Shown here: positions 1 to 5,370 of the stretch, in pieces | Layout of the letters: each line of letters opens with the position of its first letter | Position numbering within the stretch: the first letter of the stretch is position 1 | Assembly: GCA_900758895.1 (NCBI GenBank) | Contig: CAAETG010000031.1 | Coordinates: forward strand, 1 to 10,613 | Source: Bacilli bacterium | GTDB taxonomy: Bacteria; Bacillota_I; Bacilli_A; RF39; UBA660 | Direction: 5' to 3' | Length of the DNA stretch: 10,613 nucleotides | Notes under the pieces: model-generated | What the model was told of the DNA's origin: nothing | Database searches by the model: none | The model's input: only the letters and a program-made list of their open reading frames with translations | Translations under genes and position numbers: made by a program

Positions 1-326
1 ATTCCTCTTACTAATCTAGATGCACTGAGCTTCATTACATAAAAAGTACTCTTATCTACTGATGCATCGTCTAAATAAGTATAAGCTTCTAAATCAACTA
101 CTACATCATCAAAATCAATTACAATATCTGTTCTTGATGCTTTCTCATCAATCTTATTTTTTCCTATTTGACTTTCATAAGCAACAGTTAATTTACCATG
201 TAAACTACCCTTAGGTAGACTTAAAAGATTTTCAAGTAGACTTTCAAGTGGCCTTCTGTTATGCTCGTTGGCGAAACTTTCTTTAAATACTACATCATGC
301 ATTAACGTATTATAATTTGGTTGCAT
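1..326 (-). CDS. Rpn-family PD-(D/E)XK nuclease / putative transposase, C-terminally cut by window edge
   Basis: The minus-strand frame opens with ATG at 326 behind an AGGTGAG ribosome binding site and stays open to base 1, giving 108 visible residues with no stop. The N-terminus carries a DVVFKESF motif near residue 11, matching DICFKHLF in the Rpn-type protein at 4465-5307. A core follows with D67 in RTDIVIDFDD and E80-A-Y82, which lines up with D66 and E80-M-Y82 of that second protein. This is the layout of the recombination-promoting nuclease family, often annotated as PD-(D/E)XK nuclease family transposase; family members cut DNA and have been linked to RecA-independent recombination. 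The usual third catalytic residue (K or Q) is Y here. The C-terminal part is outside the window, so an intact gene cannot be proven. Family call fairly sure; activity unknown. Confidence 0.75.
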   Translation of the reverse strand, partial: MQPNYNTLMHDVVFKESFANEHNRRPLESLLENLLSLPKGSLHGKLTVAYESQIGKNKIDEKASRTDIVIDFDDVVVDLEAYTYLDDASVDKSTFYVMKLSASRLVRG

Positions 327-344
327 ATTTCTCACCTAAAGGGG

Positions 345-374
345 AGTATACTAAAATGTTAGCTTTCAAATCAA
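345..374 (-). promoter_or_regulatory. Sigma-A-like promoter of the left Rpn gene
   Basis: Reading the minus strand, TTGATT (374-369) is followed after 18 bases by TATACT (350-345). The expected transcript start would leave a leader of only about 12 bases before the ATG at 326. A similarly short leader is predicted for the HAM1-type gene at 8443-9060, which makes the geometry believable. Not tested. Confidence 0.5.
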
Positions 375-375
375 A

Positions 376-412
376 CTATCAATTTAATAGCATTTACTAG
401 CCAAATTGATAG
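376..412. repeat. 10-bp perfect inverted repeat upstream of left Rpn promoter
   Basis: CTATCAATTT (376-385) and its exact complement AAATTGATAG (403-412) are separated by 17 bases, and another CAAATTGAT follows near 424. The left arm starts two bases beyond the -35 box of the left gene, so an operator is possible. No regulator for it can be named. Confidence 0.4.
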
Positions 413-802
413 ATTTCACGTCTCAAATTGATCTAATTTACTAATGAAATCGATGTATTTAGTATATTTTACATTTTTTTAAAATTATTACTAAAAATAC
501 ATTTTATGGAAAGAAAGCTGACACACCAAATCTATAAATAATAGAATTTCAAAGTTTTTATAATTCTTTAAAAACAATTTGATTCTTACATATAAATCTT
601 TCCATTTGTTGCTCTTATTAGCATATTCTTTTAACAATACGTAATTATTATATTTCCACCTCTAAATACCGTTATATGGTATTTAATGGTGAAAATGAAC
701 CATTTTTAAATAAAAATAAACTCAAAAATATGATTGATTTTTACTCAATTATATTGTATATTAGAAATATATAGTAGAATATCCTCATGTAGGAATTATT
801 TT

Positions 803-831
803 TTGAACTCATATGAGCCTATTTATGTAAT
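803..831 (+). promoter_or_regulatory. Weak promoter candidate for the first surface-protein gene
   Basis: TTGAAC (803-808) and TGTAAT (826-831) stand 17 bases apart, 4/6 and 5/6 matches to sigma-A boxes. A second possible -35, TTGACA at 840-845, lies inside the small palindrome GACAA-GTT-TTGTC but has no good -10 at normal distance. The true promoter is uncertain. Confidence 0.3.
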
Positions 832-914
832 TAGAAGTTTTGACAAGTTTTGTCGAACATAATGAAATCATTTCCAAAATGGTGTATATTCGAAAAAGAA
901 AGGATAAAGAAGAA

Positions 915-2186
915 ATGAAACTAGAAAAATTAAAAGAATCTCATCTAAAGAGAAACCTCTTAATTGGTATTGTAATCATTGGCATTTTGGTTACAATTGT
1001 ACTTACGTTTACGAAAGCAAGATACCGCGTAGCAGAAAGTATTCCTCTAGTAAATGGAACAATCAACTATGATCTTGCAGATTTAAATGCCGTAGCAGTC
1101 TATATAGAGGAAGGAGATGACTACTCTAAAAGTGATACTATTCCTTCAAATGGATATACATTCAACGAAGAGAAAAGCTACTGTACAGTAAATGGCGAAG
1201 AAGACGAAAGCATTAATGTAAGCTATGATGCAAGCACTCAAAGTTTAAGTGTATCACCCTTAACAACACAAGGAACAAAATGTTATTTGTACTTTGATGC
1301 AGTAAAAACGTTAAACAATGCAATATTAGCAAACAATGAAGTTAATAGCGGAACACCAAATTTTAGTCAAACTGCAACAACAGATGAAGGAGTGTATAAA
1401 ACAGAAGATAACTTAGGAACAAGTTATTACTTTAGAGGGGCAGTCACCAATAACTACGTATCATTTGCCGGATTCTATTGGCGAATCATAAGAATTAATG
1501 GAGATGGATCAATCAGAATTATCTATGATGGAACAAATGCCCATGCGAACGGAGAATCTAGCACGGATCGTCAAACCGGAACAAGTGCTTACAATAGTTC
1601 ATATACTGCAAGTTACTATGCAGGTTATACCTATCAAACAAATGCGCAAAGACCAAGTAGTCAAAATAGCGGAACAGCAAGTACGATAAAAGGGGTACTA
1701 GATAATTGGTATTCAACTAATATTTCAGGAAAGAGTTTTGATAATAAAGTAGTAAGTACGCCAGGATTCTGTAATGATCGAAATACCAGAAATGGAGATA
1801 GTTGGGTAAGTAGTGGAACAAAATTCTATTATGCGCCATATGAAAGAGTTGTAACAAATAAAGTACCAACATTAAAGTGTAGTAATACAAATGATATTTA
1901 TACCACAAAAGTAGGATTAATCACAGCCGATGAAGTAAGCATGGCTGGAGGAGTAGTAGGAAGTAGTAATAGTAGTTATTACCTTTATACGGGACAGTAT
2001 TATTGGACAGTATCTCCGTATTACTATTACGGTCGCCCTTACATGTTCGATGTATATTCAACTGGCAGCCTCAACGACTGGTATGTGAATGGCACGAGTG
2101 GTGTACGCCCAGTATTAAATTTATCAGCTAATGTTACCATTTCCAGCGGAAATGGCACGTCAGAAACACCTTACGTCGTTTCGTGA
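915..2186 (+). CDS. Membrane-anchored surface protein with variable C-terminal patch (paralogue 1)
   Basis: The protein is 423 residues from the ATG at 915. This start was preferred over TTG at 840 or ATG at 879 because AAAGGA lies 10 bases upstream and because residues 36-40 (RYRVA) then fall exactly where the paralogue at 2449-3723 has KYRVA. A basic N-terminus and one membrane segment (about 14-34) suggest a type II anchor with the rest outside the cell. Cysteines at 90, 123, 286 and 322 are conserved in the paralogue and may pair. The C-terminal domain has the pattern ITADEVSMAGG, YYWTVSPY, a variable stretch (370-395), then GVRPVLNLSA. By pattern this resembles the C-type-lectin/formylglycine-enzyme-like folds (DUF1566/DUF6273-type) used for display in Firmicutes and as targets of diversity-generating retroelements. 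The ligand is unknown; adhesion or phage/host binding is inference only. Confidence 0.8.
   Translation: MKLEKLKESHLKRNLLIGIVIIGILVTIVLTFTKARYRVAESIPLVNGTINYDLADLNAVAVYIEEGDDYSKSDTIPSNGYTFNEEKSYCTVNGEEDESINVSYDASTQSLSVSPLTTQGTKCYLYFDAVKTLNNAILANNEVNSGTPNFSQTATTDEGVYKTEDNLGTSYYFRGAVTNNYVSFAGFYWRIIRINGDGSIRIIYDGTNAHANGESSTDRQTGTSAYNSSYTASYYAGYTYQTNAQRPSSQNSGTASTIKGVLDNWYSTNISGKSFDNKVVSTPGFCNDRNTRNGDSWVSSGTKFYYAPYERVVTNKVPTLKCSNTNDIYTTKVGLITADEVSMAGGVVGSSNSSYYLYTGQYYWTVSPYYYYGRPYMFDVYSTGSLNDWYVNGTSGVRPVLNLSANVTISSGNGTSETPYVVS
1488..1570 (+). repeat. 83-bp tract identical in inverted orientation to 3065-3147
   Basis: This stretch of the first surface gene is base-for-base identical to the minus strand of 3065-3147, including all synonymous sites, while flanking coding sequence differs at many third positions. 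That points to recent gene conversion or recombination between the two convergent copies. Confidence 0.85.
2022..2099 (+). other. Hypervariable C-terminal segment (DGR variable-region-like) of paralogue 1
   Basis: These 26 codons lie between the conserved YYWTVSPY and GVRPVLNL blocks. They are richer in GC than the rest of the gene and are dominated by NNC/NNT codons. Aligned with the paralogue from its VVF motif onward, 13 codons differ at positions 1 or 2, and 12 of those keep the same third base. This is the reverse of ordinary divergence. It is expected when AAC/AAT codons of a template are randomised at adenines, but no template repeat is visible in the window. Confidence 0.5.
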
Positions 2187-2198
2187 CGTGAAATAGAA

Positions 2199-2249
2199 AA
2201 ACAGACATGCTTTCGGAGGGCAATTCGCCCTCTTTTTGCATGCCTGTTT
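2199..2249 (+). terminator. Nested hairpin terminator after first surface gene, probably bidirectional
   Basis: The inner stem GAGGGC (2216-2221) / GCCCTC (2227-2232) with a 5-base loop is followed directly by TTTTT (2233-2237), a textbook intrinsic terminator starting 30 bases after the stop. An outer stem, AAACAGACATGC (2199-2210) with GCATGCCTGTTT (2238-2249), pairs 11 of 12 positions plus one wobble. On the minus strand the outer stem is also followed by a T-run, so it may stop transcription from the opposite gene. Confidence 0.75.
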
Positions 2250-2311
2250 ATTTCTTTTTATATGACCGCCAATTTCATTGCCGGCCATACCTGTACTACA
2301 AAATTTATTTC

Positions 2312-2332
2312 TTGCAAAGCGATGCTTTGCAA
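2312..2332. repeat. 9-bp perfect inverted repeat
   Basis: TTGCAAAGC (2312-2320) and GCTTTGCAA (2324-2332) are separated by GAT. No T-run follows on either strand, so it is not a typical intrinsic terminator. Confidence 0.6.
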
Positions 2333-2370
2333 ATTGGATATAATTTGTTATATATAACTTTGGTGAGGCA

Positions 2371-2398
2371 GATGCAAAATGAAGAGTCATTTTGCATC
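2371..2398. repeat. 12-bp perfect inverted repeat with 4-base loop
   Basis: GATGCAAAATGA (2371-2382) and TCATTTTGCATC (2387-2398) flank AGAG. The match is perfect over 12 pairs, and no T-run follows on either strand. Located 51 bases beyond the stop of the minus-strand surface gene. Confidence 0.7.
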
Positions 2399-2434
2399 AC
2401 ACTTCACTAAACCTCCTTGAAGCTACTGCTTCTT

Positions 2435-2466
2435 CCATATGTAGTTTTCTACGAAACTACATATGG
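2435..2466 (-). repeat. 13-bp perfect hairpin spanning the stop codon of the second surface gene
   Basis: CCATATGTAGTTT (2435-2447) pairs exactly with AAACTACATATGG (2454-2466) around a 6-base loop. The loop holds the stop codon (2449-2451), and the 2454-2466 arm encodes most of the last codons (DPYVVS). There is no T-tract on either side, so a role other than intrinsic termination is possible, such as mRNA 3' end protection or a DNA cruciform. Confidence 0.75.
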
Positions 2467-3723
2467 ATCTGTTTGTGTTCCACTTCCTGTTAATGTCACA
2501 TCAGCTGACAGATTTAATACTGGGCGCACACCATACGTGCTATACACGTAGTTGCTGCTGAAGTTGCCATTCGAAGCCACAATGAACACGACAGCATAAC
2601 CCGAAGAAATGAAGCGATACGGAGACATCGTCCAATAATACTGTCCTGTATAGAGGTAATAACTACTATTACTTGTTCCATATACTCCTCCAGCCATACT
2701 TACTTCATCTGCTGTGATTAATCCTACTTTTGTAGTATAGATGTCATTTGTATTACTACACTCTAATGTTGGTGTCTTTGCACTTACTAATCTTCCATAT
2801 GCTGCGTAATAGAATGTGGTTCCACTACTTACCCAGTTACTTCCGCTTGCCGTGTTTCGATCATTACAGAATCCTGGACTACTTACAACTTTATCATCGA
2901 GTCCTTTTCCAGATATATTAGTTGAATACCATGTATCTAGTACTCCTTTTATCGTACTTGCTGTTCCGCTATTTTGACTACTTGGTCTTTGTGCGCTAGT
3001 CCATGTATATCCTACGTAGTAACTCTGATTATACGAACTATTGTAAGCACTTGTCCCTGTTTGTCGATCCGTGCTAGATTCTCCGTTCGCATGGGCATTT
3101 GTTCCATCATAGATAATTCTGATTGATCCATCTCCATTAATTCTTATAATACGCCAGTAATACCCTGCAAATGATACGTAGTTATTGGTTACAGCTCCTC
3201 TAAAATAGTAACTCGTTCCTAAATTATCTTCTGTTTTATATACTCCTTCATCGGTTGTTGCTGTTTGACTGAAGTTTGGTGTACCCTCATTTACTTCTAC
3301 ATTTCCAAGTATTGTATCTCCAGGACTTGAAGCTGTACTTGTATCAAAATAAACATAACACTTTGAACCTACTTGTAAATTTGCTATCGTATGATGACCA
3401 TCAATTGTTTCTAAAACAGCATTCCCATCTTTTGTTCCATTCACATTGCAATAGCTTTGTTCCGTATTAATTGTATAACTACTGGCATCTGGCATAATCG
3501 TAACTTCTTCATACTCTCCACTATCATTCTGTTGATACATAGTAAGAATACTAAAATCATAAGGAACATAATTAATCGTTCCACTTGCTAAAGGGATACT
3601 TCTCGCAACTCGATACTTAGCAAATGTAATTCCTAGCACAATTGCCACTAGTATAACAACCAGAAAACACCCTGCGATGATAAATTTCTTTTTCTTACTT
3701 CGGTGTAAAACTTCAAATTCCAT
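2449..3723 (-). CDS. Membrane-anchored surface protein with variable C-terminal patch (paralogue 2)
   Basis: The 424-residue protein is collinear with the one at 915-2186: basic start, membrane segment about 14-34, KYRVARSIPL motif at 36-45, cysteines at 92, 122, 286 and 322, a nearly identical centre (about 143-232), then YYWTMSPY (362-369), variable residues 370-397 and GVRPVLNLSADV. ATG at 3723 follows GGGTGG by six bases. The N-terminal ectodomain (about 52-140) is clearly more diverged from the paralogue than the centre. Its function should match that of the paralogue: a display protein outside the membrane with an unknown ligand. It is transcribed toward its paralogue and divergently from the XRE regulator at 3899, which could control it. 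A nine-codon open frame with a better ribosome site overlaps its start. Confidence 0.8.
   Translation of the reverse strand: MEFEVLHRSKKKKFIIAGCFLVVILVAIVLGITFAKYRVARSIPLASGTINYVPYDFSILTMYQQNDSGEYEEVTIMPDASSYTINTEQSYCNVNGTKDGNAVLETIDGHHTIANLQVGSKCYVYFDTSTASSPGDTILGNVEVNEGTPNFSQTATTDEGVYKTEDNLGTSYYFRGAVTNNYVSFAGYYWRIIRINGDGSIRIIYDGTNAHANGESSTDRQTGTSAYNSSYNQSYYVGYTWTSAQRPSSQNSGTASTIKGVLDTWYSTNISGKGLDDKVVSSPGFCNDRNTASGSNWVSSGTTFYYAAYGRLVSAKTPTLECSNTNDIYTTKVGLITADEVSMAGGVYGTSNSSYYLYTGQYYWTMSPYRFISSGYAVVFIVASNGNFSSNYVYSTYGVRPVLNLSADVTLTGSGTQTDPYVVS
2530..2616 (-). other. Hypervariable C-terminal segment (DGR variable-region-like) of paralogue 2
   Basis: Residues 370-398 include the 28 codons between YYWTMSPY and GVRPVLNL. 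The segment is two codons longer than in paralogue 1 and is GC-richer than the rest of the gene, with many codons ending in C or T. The flanks are conserved at protein level on both sides, so the variability is sharply confined. Confidence 0.5.
3065..3147 (-). repeat. 83-bp tract identical in inverted orientation to 1488-1570
   Basis: This is the partner of the identical tract in the first surface gene. The two copies form inverted repeats about 1.5 kb apart that bracket both variable 3' ends, so recombination here would swap the C-terminal ends between the two promoters. Confidence 0.85.
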
Positions 3724-3742
3724 AATTTTCCACCCAATTCAT
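3713..3742 (-). CDS. Possible 9-residue leader ORF overlapping the start of the second surface gene
   Basis: ATG at 3742 sits nine bases after GGAG (in AAAGGAGTGG), a better ribosome site than that of the surface gene itself. It encodes MNWVENYGI and ends with TGA at 3715-3713, eight bases into the downstream gene and in another frame. It could couple translation by reinitiation. It may also be chance; there is no homologue evidence. Confidence 0.3.
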   Translation of the reverse strand: MNWVENYGI

Positions 3743-3773
3743 ACTTATCCACTCCTTTATTCTAGATAAATAT

Positions 3774-3802
3774 ATCATAGTTTAACCAAAAAGTCTACCA
3801 TT
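3774..3802 (-). promoter_or_regulatory. Weak promoter candidate for the second surface gene
   Basis: On the minus strand TATGAT (3779-3774) resembles a -10 box. The -35 position 17 bases upstream reads AATGGT, a poor match, and overlaps the near-palindrome at 3799-3836, so expression may depend on a regulator. Confidence 0.35.
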
Positions 3803-3836
3803 TATAGAACTTTTTTAAAAAAATCTACTATAAATG
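3799..3836. promoter_or_regulatory. Near-palindrome between divergent genes, operator candidate
   Basis: CATTTATAG (3799-3807) and CTATAAATG (3828-3836) are exact complements, and the centre contains TTTTTTAAAAAA (3811-3822, followed by one further A). The element overlaps the presumed -35 of the leftward surface gene and ends three bases before the presumed -35 of the XRE regulator. This is where an autoregulatory operator would be expected. Confidence 0.45.
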
Positions 3837-3839
3837 TTA

Positions 3840-3868
3840 GTAACTTTAAAACGATAAGAAATTATAAT
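3840..3868 (+). promoter_or_regulatory. Promoter of the first XRE regulator
   Basis: A perfect TATAAT lies at 3863-3868. The hexamer 17 bases upstream, GTAACT (3840-3845), matches the -35 consensus at only three positions. AGGTGG at 3886-3891 then places the ATG at 3899. Confidence 0.45.
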
Positions 3869-3898
3869 AGAAATGTATATGTAGTAGGTGGTAGTATC

Positions 3899-4321
3899 AT
3901 GAGGTTTAAGAGAGACGACGAAAACTACGTTTATAGTTTTGTGGGCAAAAATATTAAGAAGTATCGTAAAATGAAAGGCTTAACTCAAGATGCTCTCGCA
4001 GAATTAGTAAATTATTCTCCTTCTTTTATAGCTAACATAGAATCAAACACACACCAAACCTTTTCTCTAGGAGCGTTATGGCGAATTGCTACTGCTCTCG
4101 GTGTTAGTTTACATGACCTATGCTATGATCATGAAAGTTTAGGAAATGAAAATATAAAAAGCGAAAAATATATATGTAGGAATTGTCATAATGAACTAGA
4201 TTTACCAATAGAAATTATTGAAGTATTTGATTTCATTTATAGTGTTGGTAAGTCAAAGGAATTATATCCAACATTTACTTGTCCTAAATGTGGAAAAAAG
4301 ATGATTCCTAAAGAAAAATAA
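3899..4321 (+). CDS. XRE-family regulator with C-terminal two-CxxC zinc-ribbon-like tail (copy 1)
   Basis: The protein is 140 residues with ATG at 3899, seven bases after AGGTGG. Residues about 13-75 form a helix-turn-helix of the XRE/Cro-CI type: the GLTQDALAELVNYSPSFIANIES core is followed by a helix ending GVSLHDL. The tail carries C93-x2-C96 and C128-x2-C131, spaced like a zinc ribbon that could bind metal or mediate contacts. The protein at 5387-5773 has the same architecture and an almost identical recognition region, so the two may bind related sites. It lies divergent from the second surface gene and upstream of a Rpn-type nuclease gene, and may regulate either or itself through 3799-3836; this is inference from position. 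The DNA-binding call is firm; targets are unknown. Confidence 0.85.
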   Translation: MRFKRDDENYVYSFVGKNIKKYRKMKGLTQDALAELVNYSPSFIANIESNTHQTFSLGALWRIATALGVSLHDLCYDHESLGNENIKSEKYICRNCHNELDLPIEIIEVFDFIYSVGKSKELYPTFTCPKCGKKMIPKEK

Positions 4322-4339
4322 TGTGAATAACAAAAAATA

Positions 4340-4360
4340 GCAAGGGAAATCCCGCATTTT
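4340..4360 (+). terminator. Weak terminator candidate after first XRE gene
   Basis: GGGAAATCCC forms a short stem, with GC pairs outside it and a two-base bulge, followed by ATTTTAATTTTC. It is short and weak, but it is the only such structure in the gap before the Rpn gene promoter module. Confidence 0.35.
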
Positions 4361-4385
4361 AATTTTCAAAACTTTTTCAGGGCAC

Positions 4386-4429
4386 CTGACACGATTTGAC
4401 AAAATTCGACGCTTCCATGTGCTAAGATA
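4386..4429 (+). promoter_or_regulatory. Upstream module of the Rpn gene, shared with 5327-5370
   Basis: The pattern is CTGACA, 6 bases, GACAAA, 13 bases, ATGTGCTA, 2 bases, ATA. The same blocks with the same spacing occur at 5327-5370, with about 30 of 44 bases identical. TGC-TAAGAT (4420-4428) is a good extended -10. TTGACA at 4396-4401 stands 21 bases upstream, too far for a normal -35. The tandem TGACA units (4387-4391, 4397-4401) are ten bases apart start to start, about one helical turn, as in an operator. Confidence 0.5.
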
Positions 4430-4464
4430 AATATTAAATCTTAAAACGAAGGGAAGTGATTGTA

Positions 4465-5307
4465 TTGAATATTAAGATTTTTAAAAATTTAACAGATGAT
4501 ATCTGCTTTAAACATCTATTCAAAGAAGAAGAATTCTTAAGTGATTTTCTAAATTCTTTCTTTGATTATATTGGTGTAAAGAAAAAAGTGGTTGGTCTTA
4601 AAGTAACAACAGAGAGTGAAATGCATGGAAGTAAAAGAAAAAATAAAGTATTCTATGGAGATTTAATGGTATATTTAGATACGGATGAAATCGTATCTTT
4701 GGAAATGTATAAACACTTTCGAGAAAGAGAATTTAAGAAAAGCCTATCTTATTTAGCGAGAGCATTTTCCGATCAATTAGAACAAGGGGAAGATTATTTA
4801 CTGGCTAAAAAAGTAATTAGTATTAATTTAATGGAAGAAAATTATCATTTAAATAATTTTCAAATACTCAATAATTATGGATTTGTAAACAAGTTTAATT
4901 ATGGAAGAATGAAAGATGAATATTTAGAGATGTACTTGATTAGACTTGATTTAGTAAAGGAAATGGTATACAATAAGATAGAAAGCAGATTTGAGAAATG
5001 GCTCAAATTTATAAAGGCAGGGAGTATAGAAGAAATGAAAGAAATAGCAGAGGGAGATGGAAATATGGAAAGAGCATTAGCATTTATGGAGAGATTTGTA
5101 AATGATGAAGAAGTTAGAGGAATCTATGATAAAATCAATGATGTAGAAAGAGATGCAAAAGAAAGAGGAATAGCTGAAGGTTTAGCTGAAGGATTAGTTG
5201 AAGGAATTAAAAAAACGGCAAAAAATCTTTTAAGAATGGATTTTAAAATAGAAGACATAATGGAAGCTACCGGATTAAGTAAAGAAGAAATTGAAGCATT
5301 AAAATAA
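4465..5307 (+). CDS. Rpn-family PD-(D/E)XK nuclease / putative transposase
   Basis: The protein is 280 residues from TTG at 4465, chosen because AAGGGAAGTGAT ends four bases upstream; the GTG at 4456 lies inside that ribosome site. The N-terminal DICFKHLF motif and the core YGDLMVYLD (D66) with SLEMY (E80, Y82) fit the Rpn/PDDEXK_2 nuclease fold. The Q or K usual after the glutamate is Y, as in the left-edge copy. The C-terminus has the family's typical tail: a glycine/glutamate repeat (GIAEGLAEGLVEGIKK) and a GLSKEEIEALK end. The length looks complete. Members are DNA endonucleases linked to recombination and are often mobile or multicopy. It is flanked by two XRE-zinc-ribbon genes and shares its promoter module with the second. 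Family call good; catalytic competence uncertain. Confidence 0.85.
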   Translation: MNIKIFKNLTDDICFKHLFKEEEFLSDFLNSFFDYIGVKKKVVGLKVTTESEMHGSKRKNKVFYGDLMVYLDTDEIVSLEMYKHFREREFKKSLSYLARAFSDQLEQGEDYLLAKKVISINLMEENYHLNNFQILNNYGFVNKFNYGRMKDEYLEMYLIRLDLVKEMVYNKIESRFEKWLKFIKAGSIEEMKEIAEGDGNMERALAFMERFVNDEEVRGIYDKINDVERDAKERGIAEGLAEGLVEGIKKTAKNLLRMDFKIEDIMEATGLSKEEIEALK

Positions 5308-5320
5308 TGTTTCTTTTTTT
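5293..5320 (+). terminator. Intrinsic terminator overlapping the end of the Rpn gene
   Basis: GAAGCATTA (5293-5301) pairs with TAATGTTTC (5305-5313) over eight Watson-Crick pairs and one wobble, with a 3-base loop followed by seven T. The stop codon TAA (5305-5307) is part of the right arm. Confidence 0.6.
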
Positions 5321-5326
5321 ATATCG

Positions 5327-5370
5327 CTGACAAGGAACGACAAATTTCACCCATTAAATGTGCTAGCATA
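5327..5370 (+). promoter_or_regulatory. Upstream module of second XRE gene, shared with 4386-4429
   Basis: It shows the same blocks and spacing as the module before the Rpn gene: CTGACA (5327-5332), GACAAA (5339-5344), ATGTGCTA (5358-5365), ATA (5368-5370). The extended -10 is TGC-TAGCAT (5361-5369). The ribosome site AAGTGAT (5376-5382) with four bases to the start also matches the Rpn gene, so the whole leader looks duplicated. Confidence 0.5.

Larger units (their letters stand above)
327..839. other. Gene-poor AT-rich intergenic region
   Basis: No convincing gene was found between the left nuclease and the first surface-protein gene (the stretch continues to 914 if the ATG start is right). 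It holds the promoter of the left gene, a 10-bp inverted repeat at 376-412, a further copy of CAAATTGAT near 424, an 8-bp inverted repeat at 663-670/678-685, and a weak promoter candidate at 803-831. A minus-strand open stretch of about 55 codons (658-491) has no ATG and is not called. Confidence 0.6.

Noticed and set aside
491..658. Minus-strand open frame of about 55 codons in the left intergenic region
   Set aside because: It has no ATG, only a TTG far from an AGGTGG, no recognisable motif, and is short enough to arise by chance in AT-rich DNA. A gene remnant is possible but not supported.
840..914. TTG start at 840 for the first surface protein (25 extra residues, with an ATG option at 879)
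   Set aside because: No ribosome site; TTGACA there looks like part of a promoter or palindrome. The ATG at 915 aligns residue for residue with the paralogue's start.
1498..1908. Frames of about 63 codons inside the first surface gene on both strands, and similar ones at 3276-3470 and 9771-9992
   Set aside because: They are out-of-frame shadows of well-supported genes.
2160..2410. Small open frames of 67-76 codons on both strands between the convergent surface genes
   Set aside because: They run through several perfect hairpins and a terminator, have no ribosome site support and encode low-complexity peptides.
2187..2448. A DGR template repeat or CRISPR-like array in the spacer between the variable regions
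   Set aside because: No A-rich copy of either variable segment was found, and the inverted repeats differ from one another, with no regular repeat-spacer unit.
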